From positions 2,949,234-3,013,233 of the forward strand of contig CM035314.1 in NCBI GenBank assembly GCA_002900995.3: a stretch of DNA of 64,000 nucleotides. Reading direction: 5' to 3'. Position 1 is the stretch's first letter. Every line of letters begins with the position of its first letter. Origin of the DNA: Ganoderma boninense. Taxonomy: Eukaryota > Basidiomycota > Agaricomycetes > Polyporales > Polyporaceae. A program made the translations under genes and the position numbers. The notes beneath the pieces were generated by a model. The model was not told the origin of the DNA, searched no databases, and saw only the letters and a program-made list of their open reading frames with translations. Of the stretch, positions 43,870 through 54,451 are shown piece by piece.

Positions 43870-44263
43870 TCACGACTGAGTAACAGCCATTATGTTCTCT
43901 GGCCCGACAATCGAAAGATTCGTCTTGTACTCGTTCTGCTCCTCTGCGGAATTCTAGGTGAGCCCTCCGCTGGTCGCTTCACCCTCGCAGTCGATAGAAC
44001 ACGGAACTTTGACGGCATGATCTCATGATGCAGCTACCGGGATCGTTTCGGCCGCGCATTCCTGCCAAAGCCGTTCAACTTGAGGAACTCGTCTGAGATC
44101 CCAGCGTGGAAAGCGCAGGAAATCTACACGTTCGTCGGCCCTGCGACGGGAAGTTTAATGGGCTCGTTCTTCGAAGGCGACCCTTTCGGCATTGCGGGGT
44201 CCGTGCTCAGCTTGGCATCTAATGTCGTCTCAACGCGCCTCGTAATATATCGGGCTTGGTACG
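43870..44263 (+). pseudogene. Remnant of a multi-helix membrane protein gene, copy A
   Basis: Two exon remnants survive. One encodes VLWPDNRKIRLVLVLLLC, and the other encodes IYTFVGPATGSLMGSFFEG with SLASNVVSTRLVIYRAW. They match exons of the fuller copy at 54452-56101. The exon carrying the first strong helix and about 700 bases downstream of the RAW codon are missing, so this copy is truncated at both ends. Confidence 0.6.
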
Positions 44264-44491
44264 ACCTAGGTCGTAATTCGCAGTCCCGTCCTGAGTGTAC
44301 GGTGTATAGGAAGTAAACGATCAGGGCTGCATGTGACCCCAAAAGTTCTGAGTAAACTCAAGCCGGCCAAGATGAAATATGTATATCAATATTCTTCGAG
44401 TGGATAGTTGCGACCGCTGCGTCGCGGTCATCTAGGAGGTCCAAGTTGGCGGACGTTGGTCCGAGCTCGAGGAACAGCCTGAGGTTCTCGG

Positions 44492-44520
44492 CGACCTGTG
44501 ACAGTGACAGTCACAGGTCG
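44492..44520. promoter_or_regulatory. Inverted repeat upstream of Atl1, copy A
   Basis: Perfect 11-bp arms CGACCTGTGAC and GTCACAGGTCG around a 7-base spacer, about 90 bases before the start codon. The other copy keeps the symmetry with changed arm bases. Confidence 0.6.
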
Positions 44521-44608
44521 TCTCCTACGTGACACTGGCGGCTGGGATGGCGGCGGGCGCTGGATGGATCCCCTCGAGTCTTGACTCTCAGCTTCGTCGG
44601 GGGCTCCG

Positions 44609-45211
44609 ATGGATGGTGACCAGTTTCACTCGGCGGTATCTTCATGTTCTTCTTGTTATTACTTTCTCGAGCTTACAAGGATTCCAGGTGTACCATGTTA
44701 TCCGCCAAATCCCCCCACAGCGCGTGACCTCTTACGGTTCGGACGCTCCCTCCCGTTCAACTTGCCCTCCTCGTTTCACCAAACTGCGTGATCAGGACAC
44801 ATCGCCAAACTAGTCGGAAAGCCCAATTACTCTCGTCATGTCGGGCAAGGTATGTGCTGCCGTCCTCGCCGCCCTGATGTCCGGTACGGACCGGTGCTCA
44901 TCCACACTGGCTACGCACCACAAGCTCTCAAGTTCCTATCCCCTGACGCGAACCCACCTGTTCCTTGGCATCGAGTGCTCTCCTCCGCTGGAGCCATCTC
45001 GTCGCGCGGTCCGGGAACTGACGGCGCCAACCGACAACGCGACGCTCTCGTCGCGGAAGGGATCGATGTCATCACCACGCGTTCCGGCGAGCTCAAGGTC
45101 GATCTCCGTCAATACGGCTGGTTTCCGGCCCCTGGAACAATCGACATTGGCATCGAGTTAGAGGAGGACGAGGATTCTGGCCTGGAGGAAGGCGAACAAG
45201 ACGGAGGTTGA
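44609..45211 (+). CDS. atl1: Alkyltransferase-like DNA repair protein (Atl1 type), copy A
   Basis: The model has four exons: 44609-44635, 44688-44736, 44796-44849 and 44925-45211. The protein is about 138 residues and starts MDGDQFHSAVYHVIRQIPPQ. It follows the MGMT DNA-binding fold through RVTSYGHIAKLVGKPNYSRH, VGQALKFLSP and GTDGANRQRDALVAEG, and ends with an acidic tail. The active-site motif is VPWHRV, with Trp where true O6-alkylguanine transferases have Cys (PCHRV). This makes it an Atl protein. Such proteins bind O6-alkylguanine without removing the alkyl group, flip the base and hand the lesion to nucleotide excision repair. It is likely nuclear. A complete near-identical copy is at 56460-57057. 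Confidence 0.93.
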
Positions 45212-48200
45212 TGGCTGTCAAGGTCCAGGCTGGCATGATGTACGTGGTCTCCTTCGCGTGTCCCTCGCTCGGAATTGTCCTCCCATATCCTTCTCCCGTC
45301 ACATCGCCTGTCTGTCGCATTGTATGAGTATGAGACGTTGTCAATCCACCCTCTTCCTCCCACCTTATCAGGCCACTCGGAGCTTGTTCCATCCGTGCGG
45401 CCGAGACTCCACCGGTCTCCTCTTCTCCTGCCTATTCTGTTCCGCAACTGTTCTCTAGACGGCTGGTCCGTACTTCGCAGCAGCCTTCGCATGCCGAAGC
45501 CTTCCGCTCTAGTTCTCTGACCTCCTCGGCTTACACGGATCCAGACGAATCGACCTCGCCTCAGGCCGCGAGCAAACCTCCTGTCGATTTGCTTCCTTCT
45601 AACCCGAACCGTGTCAGGCAGATCCCGTATGTCAATCCACGCCCATTTGCGCCGCACATCGCCGCACGAAGGTTCGTGCAATGATCGTCCCGCTATAACC
45701 CCCGAGGAAGAACGGGATGACTCGCGTCTGCTACTTCTTTGTATTCCGAGCTGTGCACTCCAGGTCTTCGAGTGAGTTCCTTGATCCGTCGTCTTCGGCG
45801 GAATCAATTGCACCGTGGCCTCGACACCACCCGAAACAAAGAGGGTGCGGACGTACATGCTGACCACAAACCAAGGGCGACTCCATGGCTTTCGCGCTGA
45901 CGGCGTGAGTCGGCGTGGATGTGGATGTGGCGTACAGACATCCGATGTTTGAAGCGCCACACTGACATCGACTCCTCGTGTCATTGTTGTTTGTAATGTG
46001 TTTCGCTGCACGCTTGGACGAGTTCACTGACTGCAGTCGCTGTGACAGGTTTTATCCATGATGTCTCGCTGTGCCCCGGCCATCCTCGGTCATGACAGCA
46101 CAACTTCGCCGGGTGTTGGTATGAGAACTGCGTGTCCGCACGCTGTACCCCTCTTCATTCATACTCTGACGTGGTCATCTCATTCGAATGCGATAGTCAA
46201 GAGTCTCGGGTTCGTCATGACGACCTCAGGGGTCCCCTTGTTCAGAGCTCACGAAAAAAGCCCTATGTACCCTACGTACATAGGTCGCCAAAGACTACGT
46301 ACGTAAATGCACAAGACATGCTCTGGCTGGGCGGTGTACTAATCACGAATCCACCAGCGCGCGTCAACGTTTACACAGTTTGTCTTCCCAAATAACCTGC
46401 ATTGAATGGTTCTCTGACCGGGGTCGAACCGCCACACATGTCCTCTCAGAGCTAGCACTGCCGACAGCGCCATCGGATCCACTCGGCGCACATCGCATTC
46501 ACGATGCACTGGCAGCTTCCGCCACGAAGGCAAGTAATCAATTTTCTGAGGCTCTTCGAGAGCCCCACTTGAACTGCTGGCGTAAGCAGCGCAGCCCGAC
46601 TGGCCTAAGGTTACCAAGCAACCCTCCAACGCAGCTTAACCGCTGTATCCTGTATCCTACATACTGTTCCGACGTCGCAACCGCATGCAAGTCAAGAGGG
46701 TCAACCTCCGTTATCGTCGGTGAGTGGTGCCCAGAGGACTTTGTGCGGACTACGACATCAACACACGTGTATCCCAGACAGTGTCGGCGCATGTCGCGGG
46801 CCCGCCGAACCCCCAGTTCCCGGGTCAATCCACCGCTTGACGACGATTGACTTCCGGCCTTCCGCGAGGATCTGCCGAACGCTCGGTCCCCGTTGCTGGC
46901 ACGTCCGGGCCCTTCCTGCCGGAGAATCGCAGGTACATGTCGCGCTCTACATACTGTATGCTCATCGATTTCGAGCATCTTCCCAGCCACAGGATCCCGG
47001 CGGCCCTGTAGATCATCATCGGTGCATCCCAAGGCCCGGTCCTTCTCCGTCTTCTCCGACGTCCTCACAGGCGCCTTCTCCACTGCGCAAAGATACCCAA
47101 CGACAAGTGCTACAGGTAATGCGGGTTCCCCCAACTGCTCTCCTCGCCACAGGCTGGGCTGGTCCTGTCAGAGACGGCCTTTGCGCGGCGATCGCTGCAG
47201 AATAGCGTCGTCGGCCGCCGCCGGGCGCGCCGCTGGACTCAGAGTCACTCGACTTGTCGCGGTCCACGGATTACGTGCAGGTCAGCCAGCTAGCCAGAGA
47301 AGGTCCTCGCGTCCACTCATCGGCAAGTGTTCATCCGAGGCGCGTTCCCGCATGAGGAGTCTGGAGATCAGCACCACACTAGACAAAGGCCCGCCCGCTG
47401 GCGCATTGTCCGGCGGCCGCAGTGGACGGTCTGGTGCGCCAGTTGCGGCCGTTCGCCGGTCGTTCACAAGTCTCGCGCCTTCGCACGGGCTCTTGCGGTC
47501 TGCTCCATATGCTCGAGCGACAAACGTGCACTTGAAGACATAAGGTCGGACCGCTTCAGCGCTACACCTACATGCTCGACACGGAGTGCCCACCTGGTTT
47601 GCATCCAGGTTTGAACACGGCTCACTTCGCGCTGACTTGCAGCCGTTCCCTGTCCGTTGCTCGTGAAAATGGCTCAGACCTGGCGACCAGATCCACATCC
47701 AGCGGCGCGCGCCCGAGGACCCACCTTCCATCGCTCGCATCCAGCTCGAGACGCGCATGCGGCGGTCCTCTTCTCGGGATCTCGACGACGACGAACCAGC
47801 GATCAGCACAGCTCCCAGCTCCGACTTCGAAACCCTCTTTGGCAGGCAGACAGCTCCCGAGCGACCAGCCTTGAGCTCGCCCGCCCACGACGGACGCCCG
47901 CGACGCTCAGCCATCTACAGAAGTCCTTGCGGGCGCGCGTCAAGCGCAGACTCAGACTCGGAGGCAGTGAAACACTACCAGCCCCAGCCCCCCACCTGAG
48001 GAAGGATGTACAAGCTCGCAAACCTATCGCTCGCCGTTGGTGCGTGGTCCGTAGCAACGCGTTCCTGCAGGGTCACCCATTCAACGCATACCTACTTAAT
48101 GGACTTCGACCACAATCCCGACGTTCCACGGAACACGACACGCGCACGGAGGGACATGAGGGGATACGAATATAATAGATAAAGATATATAGATAATGAG

Positions 48201-49194
48201 GGACGAGGAACGGGTATAGCAGGACGGCACTGGGAGAGACGTACGTACACTACGATTACGATTACAATTAGGCGGTGTGTATGGACCGTCGACGACGTGA
48301 TACATGATATATAACATACATATACATGGTGGGCCGCGGTGCAGGAAGCTCCTCTATGTCAGTGATGGAGCATATCGCGAGCCGGAAAGGGCGAGGCGCG
48401 GGGGACACATTACGAAGGGTCACGCCAGCAAGAATGGAAGTGACGGCGAGATGGAAGGGAAGAGCGGGGAATACACGTAGCGGCTGATGGCGGCGAGAAG
48501 GTATTATGTCTGGTATGATGCGAGGGGACACCGGCGAAGCCGCCGCGAAGCTTGGAAGAGGACGGGGTGGGCGATCGTGGCAGTGGGCCATCACTGCGAC
48601 CTAGACAGATAGATAGGTATGCCGCCGATGCGTGGAGTGGGAGGAAACCAGCACGAATCGTGAGCGGGCCCGAAGCGGGGTAATGGGATATGTATGGATG
48701 CGTCGCAGGGGAGCAGGCTACGAGCAGACGAATGTATACGGATCGCGACCGCAAGACGACAGGTGTTTACAACAGAGACAGTACATCCGGCAGGAGACGA
48801 TTACGGTGTGTGGTAGTAGTATGATACGTGTATGCGGACGGCGGGATATGAGGGCGACCAGAGCATGCGGCACCCTGGAGTGTGGAGCGAGGTGAGCCAA
48901 GCAGTGAACATTCAATCGTGATAGTCAGGATAGCGATCAGCACATGAGCACGGCGCGCGGCAGACAGAGTTCACGAAGGACGACGGAGGAAGGAGAAGCG
49001 CGAGTCTGGACAGCAAGGCTGTGAGGTGGCAAAGTCTCCAAGCGCCACAACTGCAGTGGCGACGGGGGGAGGAGCTGCGGCGCGCACTGGCATAGGCTAT
49101 GGCGATGGGGAGAAGATCTGGAGAGGAAGACACAGGTTGGAGGGCCATTCATCTCCACGGTTGCCGACGAACACACCCAGAGTCCGGGCGTGGA
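45212..49194. other. Unresolved region between Atl1 and G-alpha, copy A
   Basis: Several plus-strand patches look coding. At about 45266-45666 a Ser/Pro-rich frame includes VPQLFSRRLVRTSQQPS and YTDPDESTSPQAASKPPVD, and ends IAARR before a possible GTTCGT donor. At about 47757-47998 a frame includes DLDDDEPAISTAPSSDFETL and AIYRSPCGRASSADS. Some copy A/B differences are 3-nt indels, for example near 46940 and 47470, which hints at coding. Others shift the frame. A hairpin, CTATGTAC/GTACATAG, is at 46263-46283. From 48100 to 49194 I see nothing but the presumed 3' flank of the G-alpha gene. No complete gene model could be built. Confidence 0.35.
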
Positions 49195-51134
49195 TCAGAT
49201 CACGTTGACGCTCTGGAGATGCGCACGCAGAATACCTTCCCGGACTGTATATCCGGAAGTCGGATGAAGAGGCCGCGGCGAGGCGCGAAGCAATCAAAGG
49301 TGATCAGCGACGCATTCCCACCGAATCGCAACAGAAGCAGCAATAGGAACGCGGCACTCACCTCCAACGAGGATCGCAGCAGTCGAGCGTGTATCCTGCA
49401 CAAATACATCTCGTCAGCGGCGCGCGCCCACACGACAAACATGCCGATAGCGGAGAGCGGAAGGAGAAAATGATACGTACAATGACGGACGTCTCGTGCC
49501 AGTAGAACGGGCGAGCCTTCGGCGAGAGTCGTTTCTATATTACATTTGGTGAGTACGCCACCGACACCCATCGACGCCCGCTGCCGATCGAGACAGGCAC
49601 ACTTACATGGTACCCCCGGAATTTGTCCCTGAAGTCTACAAACGCACACAGATACATCAGCTGGCCGAAGCGACACGAGGCAGTCGGAAGAGCACGTACA
49701 CTTCGTGACATTGGTGATGTCATTCGGCTGGTCGCCGTAGCTAGGCACATACTTGACGACGCGGATGCCTGCTGCGAGCGTTGCCTGCAGAATATCCATC
49801 TGGAAAACGCACCATTCATTGTCAGCGGTCTCTTCATGCATCATTTCGAAAAGAATATCTGTCGGTGGATCCTCAAGACGCCGAATACAGCTCGTCCGGA
49901 CCATGCATGCACTGCAGACGTAGAGATGGGCGAAACATGGAACCAGAACTGCCATGCGTACTATCCATCTCCACATCGATTACCGGCACAGCGATGGATA
50001 ATGTGGCGTGTCCAAAAACCGGTCCAAGATCGGAGAACGCAGGAACAATTGATCAGCACAAACGTACCTTATTCAAGAACAGTATGAGCGTTGTCTTCGC
50101 TAGCAGAGCGCTTTGGCAGACTTCTCGCCAGAGCGTGATAGAGTCCTCCTGGATGCGGATATCATGACATCCCATCAACCGACAACACAGCATGTCACGA
50201 ACGGCTGCTACGCACGAGACGGTTGACCTTCGGGTCTTCTTCAAGCGTGAGGTTGAACGCGAGCGGGGCGAGGAAAATGATGGCTTGGACGTCGTCGAAG
50301 AACGGTATCCAGTGTTGGCGCTGTCGTGGTCGCCACCAGGCATTGCATTCACATCCACATCCACGTCCACGGTGAAGCATGACGATCAGGATCCGTCAGA
50401 TTTATGAGATCCAAAAGAGAAGGGAACGGACGAACGCAGCTGCGACTTCCACCGACGTCGTAGATGTACCATTCTGTACCAGGAAGGGCACCGCTTTCCA
50501 TCGTGAAATGGTGCTCTTCCACACCGAGCGTGCGGACCCGTGCACGGACGATGTCATCTGCACCGAGTTTCAGCGAGAGAATGCGGACAGAAGGAGACCA
50601 CGTCGTCGCGCACCGTCTGTTGCCTCGTAGTTGATCGCGGCAATGCGTGCGGCGTCGTTCAAGAAGAAGCCGGGCATGTCCTGCAAGCGCATGTTGTGCT
50701 TCTTGAGGACGTCCTGGACGATGTGGTCTTCCCAGAGGGTGACGATGTCGTCCTTGCAGGCTGCGAGGACTGCAGTCGGGTTGTCTTTGAATCTAGCGTC
50801 GGCGGTGGTGGGGCGGCTGTTTGCGCTGCCCTTCATGGCGCTGACGAGGGGCTTGACGGGGACGACAGGACCGAGGGTGCTCGTGTTTTCGCTGAGGGCG
50901 GAGACGATGCCCTTCCAGCCGCTGCCGGCGCGCACGCAGACGTCCTTGTTGGCGGCACCGCCGTCGGGGAGGAGCTTCTTCATGAGCTCGTCCTCGATGG
51001 GAAGGAGGGCGGAGAGGCGCATGCGGATACGGCGGTGATTGTCAGTGAGCTTGAGGTGAGAGAACGGACGCCTGGGCTGGAGGGAGTGCGGCCAGCGACG
51101 CCTTGCCCTTTTGCGATGGAGGAGGCGGTGGTGG
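49195..51134 (-). CDS. Large G-protein alpha subunit, copy A, 5' end lost in gap
   Basis: This copy has the same exons as the complete gene at 61084-63617, shifted by about 11.9 kb, down to the C-terminal LQSVNVI and stop at 49195. Visible parts include RARVRTLGVEE, IYDVGGSRS, HWIPFFDDVQAIIFLAPLAF and MDILQATLAAG. The N-terminus with the P-loop falls in or beyond the gap at 51135. In the last ~100 bases before the gap, single-base differences from copy B occur in short homopolymers (CTTG for CTTTG, CCTTGCCCTTTTG for CCCTTGCCCTTTG). They break the frame and look like poor contig-end sequence. Confidence 0.85.
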
Positions 51135-51234
51135 NNNNNNNNNNNNNNNNNNNNNNNNNNNNNNNNNNNNNNNNNNNNNNNNNNNNNNNNNNNNNNNNNN
51201 NNNNNNNNNNNNNNNNNNNNNNNNNNNNNNNNNN
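51135..51234. other. Scaffold gap (100 N)
   Basis: A run of exactly 100 N. Sequence resumes inside a copy of 35409 onwards. Confidence 0.99.
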
Positions 51235-51944
51235 TCTCGGCGCGATGTGAAACTGCGGTGCTTCGCTAAAAACGTTCCACAGCACACGACGTCCGTGTCA
51301 TTTCCGGTCAAATCCTCGCCTGCTGCCACGCAAGTCCTACGGGGTGGGAAAGCCTACCGCTGTCAACGGTATACACCATCCTACTTCCCCGCGGCGGCGA
51401 ACCAAACAATGGACATTGGACCCTCGGCTCCTTAGACAAACTGGAGCGACACCGTTAACAGGGTGCCTTTGAAGGCCTGTACACAGTCGGCAATCTGCTG
51501 TGACACGACGTGCAGAACCCGGCCCTCTTCTGGTATCTTTGAGCGTGCTAATGCTGTGGGGTTGAAATATTTGACTGAGAGCGCAACAATGCCGCCGGCC
51601 TGAGAGAGTCGCCGTCGATGGTAGCAGAGATAGAGCGTCGGCACCTTGACCAAGACAAGCGCGACTGTTCTGCCTGTGAGCTATGCGACTGTATGGATAG
51701 GTGTCGAGCACGTTCAAGTTTGTGAACGGCAGTAGTAGATGCTTAAAAGGAGGGGCCAGAAGGAACTTGTTCTGACTAACTGACACCTTCCAGGCATTTC
51801 TTTCCTTTCCAGTACACAGAAGCATAGGTCCAGTTCACAAGTCGAGAAGCAGAGGGTGCCGGTGGTACAGTACTACAGTGACTCGCATGCGCAGATCTAG
51901 TTGCATGCATGTAAGGCGCCTACAGCCTTCCAAAACCCGGCCTA

Positions 51945-51973
51945 GCCCGGCTTGCCGGTTTCGGCCGAGCGCC
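51945..51973 (+). promoter_or_regulatory. Conserved upstream element before K10
   Basis: GCCCGGCTTGCCGG followed by TTTCGGCCGAGCGCC, identical to 36131-36159. The rest of 51235-52092 copies 35409-36278 and has no gene. Confidence 0.5.
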
Positions 51974-52092
51974 AGGCTGCAGTATACTTCTCACTCTCGG
52001 TCGACACACTCTCTCAGACGGAGTAACGTTCCCAACTATTACAACGATTTGAAGAGGCGTTGAGGAACTTGAATTACCTGCGTAAATCGCTC

Positions 52093-52920
52093 ATGGACGC
52101 GAGCCCCATCCTCCTCCCCGGCCAGACCGTCACCCTCCAAACTCCGGAACGCACACTCACCTTCACCATCGACAGACCATTCGCCCCCTTCACAAAAGCC
52201 GTCGTCCTCCTCGCCCGCTGCCCCGAGCTCGGTCCCGACCCCATCGTCGTCAAGATATACGACCCCCGCTTCCTCGACGAGAGACTCATCGTCACTCCCT
52301 ACCGCCCGACATGTGTCTGGAACGTCGAGACGGAGAGAGCGGTGGACGCGATCTGGAACGACCCCTTCAAGGAGGTCAACCTCTATGATGATTATCCCGA
52401 TGATGCGGAGGGCAAGGCAGCTCTCGCCACGCTCTGGGAGAAGCACTTCCGCCTGCTCTCTACCGGCTGCTTCAAGGCCGAGCGTGCGGTCTACGACCGT
52501 CTGCGCACCCTCCAAGGCTCTGCGATACCCCGCCTGCTCGCCACCGGCAACGTCTTCCCGCCAGACGAGCGGGCGTTTCAGCCTCCTGCGGTCGTGCTGG
52601 AGTACATCCCCGATGCTGTCAGTCTGTGCGACGTGCCAAAGGATATGGTCACACCGGAACTGTGCGCCACGCTCCTGCGCATTGTCGACAGCTTCGCGGG
52701 GTACGGCGCGATCCACGCGGACGTGAATTGGAACAACGTCCTGTTCACGCCGAGCGCGCGGCCGACGCGCGTGGTCGTCATCGACTTCGGGTGCGGGGGA
52801 GTGAGGGAGGCGGACCAGGATGAGGAGGATTGGGAGCAGAGCCTGGTGTGGGGCAGCGACAGTCGGCGTGTGCGCCGGCTCTTGGAGCGGAGGGGGATCA
52901 GCATCCCGACTATACTATGA
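52093..52920 (+). CDS. Kinase-like protein K10 (intact; uninterrupted LINE site)
   Basis: This intact 275-residue protein starts MDASPILLPGQTV. It keeps VVVKIYDPRF, KAERAVYDRLRTLQGSAIPR, the hinge-like VLEYI, catalytic loop AIHADVNWNNVLF and IDFGCGG. The open frame can be extended 11 codons upstream through a TTG, but the ATG at 52093 matches K3 and K9. It contains CCCATCCTCCTC only once, at the place where the LINE sits in K9, so it is the empty site. Expression might use the GGCTTGCC..TTTCGGCC element upstream. Confidence 0.82.
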   Translation: MDASPILLPGQTVTLQTPERTLTFTIDRPFAPFTKAVVLLARCPELGPDPIVVKIYDPRFLDERLIVTPYRPTCVWNVETERAVDAIWNDPFKEVNLYDDYPDDAEGKAALATLWEKHFRLLSTGCFKAERAVYDRLRTLQGSAIPRLLATGNVFPPDERAFQPPAVVLEYIPDAVSLCDVPKDMVTPELCATLLRIVDSFAGYGAIHADVNWNNVLFTPSARPTRVVVIDFGCGGVREADQDEEDWEQSLVWGSDSRRVRRLLERRGISIPTIL

Positions 52921-54451
52921 ACTCAGGCTTTGGGCTACAAGGGAATATTGAGATAAAGCATGTTCTAGTCCCGTTGAGGGTAATGTCTAAGGTTAGTAGG
53001 TGAGATTCGATTTTGCCTTCAGCCCGACTCGATGGCATAGCGAACACAAGAGCAGGATGGGTCCCCTTGTTCAATGGTCTCCGCTCGCCACAATCCGCGA
53101 AAACCGGTCTCGTCCGGCCCGCGTTGAGCGCTAAGCGCCTAATGGGACAAGACTTGTTCACGCTCGGAGCGTCGTTGATGTCGACCACCCAACAACTACT
53201 CCACTTCTCTCTCGCGACAAGATAGACCTGCTTCCCATGACAGCGCGTGTTCATACTCTTCAACCGCTCTCCACGCCAAGGGCTCGAATGTCTGGACTCA
53301 AGTACTGCCGCAGGGATGTGTTGCCGATATGTCGAGAGTCGGACGCACGGTCTTCCGAACGCATGTGTGTGGGTAGAACTTCGAGTTGCCCCTTCTCGGC
53401 TGATGCATCGAACCTGTGAGCCTTTCCTCTCTTGCTAGAGCATCGCACTCAACCGGCCACGGGGGACACGCAGCGACTGCGTATGTTCCGGCGAGCTTTC
53501 CTCCTCATTTTCAACGTCATCATGAACCAGCTCGTCATCCATCGCAGACTGCCATATTACTGCCATGTCGAAGTCGTTGACGTACCTCGTCGCCGTCAAG
53601 GGCCTACATATGCTCGAGGGCACGATAGGTTTTCACTGACCAAGGGAGTACTACGTCCAAGCATCCGTCATCCGCCCCCCTTTCCTCGTCCACAGTCGAC
53701 CCCTGCGCACTCTCCCACTGCCAGGCTGTTTGTGCCTCGGCGCTGTACGAGGACCTCCATATGAAGTATGCGGCATTCGAGGCGCGCACGCAAGTACAGG
53801 CGCAACACGGCCTTGATCGAGACCATTCCCGAGCACGGCGCAGACGTCTGCCTACGTCTGCGCGAGCAGGCTCGAGCTCAGGAGGGAGGCGGCTAGCGTG
53901 TTTCTGGACAAGATGTACAGGAGGGTGAAGCGACCGTAGAGTTGTGTTCTGGTGCGTTCGGAGTCGGTTGGTGGTTGTGGTTTCTAGTCGTGCGCATACA
54001 AGTCGGTGTTCATCGCTCTGCTTTCAAGGATGGTGGTTCAGATGGGCTCCCGCTGCGAAAAGATCAAGGGGACGTATGTCGGTGCTTGCTTGCTTGACAG
54101 TTCGCTCTACGGTCTAGCTGCGTTGCACTGGACGTTATTACGGCTACCACTGCCTGCCCTCGGTTCGCTGCTCCCATTTGTGACTCGTCGCTCTCCACAG
54201 GGATCATTCCTGTCCTCACGCAATAGGGAACGCAACATTAATTGCAATAACTAATGTAGTCCTGTCCTGCACAGGACTCATGGCATCGGAGAGGCGATCA
54301 TTTAACTGATCGAAGCAGGGTCATATCCTTCCACTCTCGATATTCCTGCGTCCTACAGTAACCCGTATGGCGACCTCGAGCCATCCGGCGAACAGTACAA
54401 CCGCCGCGTCCGTTGAGGTGCCCCATAACCCAAGCGCTCGAATGGACGAAG
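52921..54451. other. Unassigned, counterpart of 42522-43869
   Basis: Weak coding-like traces occur, such as DLHMKYAAFEARTQVQ near 53755-53800, paralleled by YADFEERTSYLP at about 43400 in the other copy. No frame is conserved through the region, so I call no gene. Confidence 0.35.

Larger units (their letters stand above)
35409..51134 (+). repeat. Segmental duplication Z, copy 1
   Basis: Apart from the LINE, it matches 51235 to about 63020 in direct orientation and ends exactly at the third gap. Confidence 0.9.

Noticed and set aside
45109..46011. 300-codon minus-strand open frame opposite the Atl1 3' end
   Set aside because: It overlaps the well-supported last exon of Atl1, and its frame is not kept in the second copy.
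46400..46500. tRNA-like segment on the minus strand (GGTTCGACCCCGG, then AGAACCA)
   Set aside because: The T-loop consensus is present, but the T-stem pairs over only about three positions and no matching acceptor, D-arm or anticodon stem can be folded in either copy.
48240..48275. ACGTACGT and GATTAC short repeats as a possible telomere or origin
   Set aside because: Only two or three units, not the TTAGGG telomere repeat of basidiomycetes, and no other origin-like feature.
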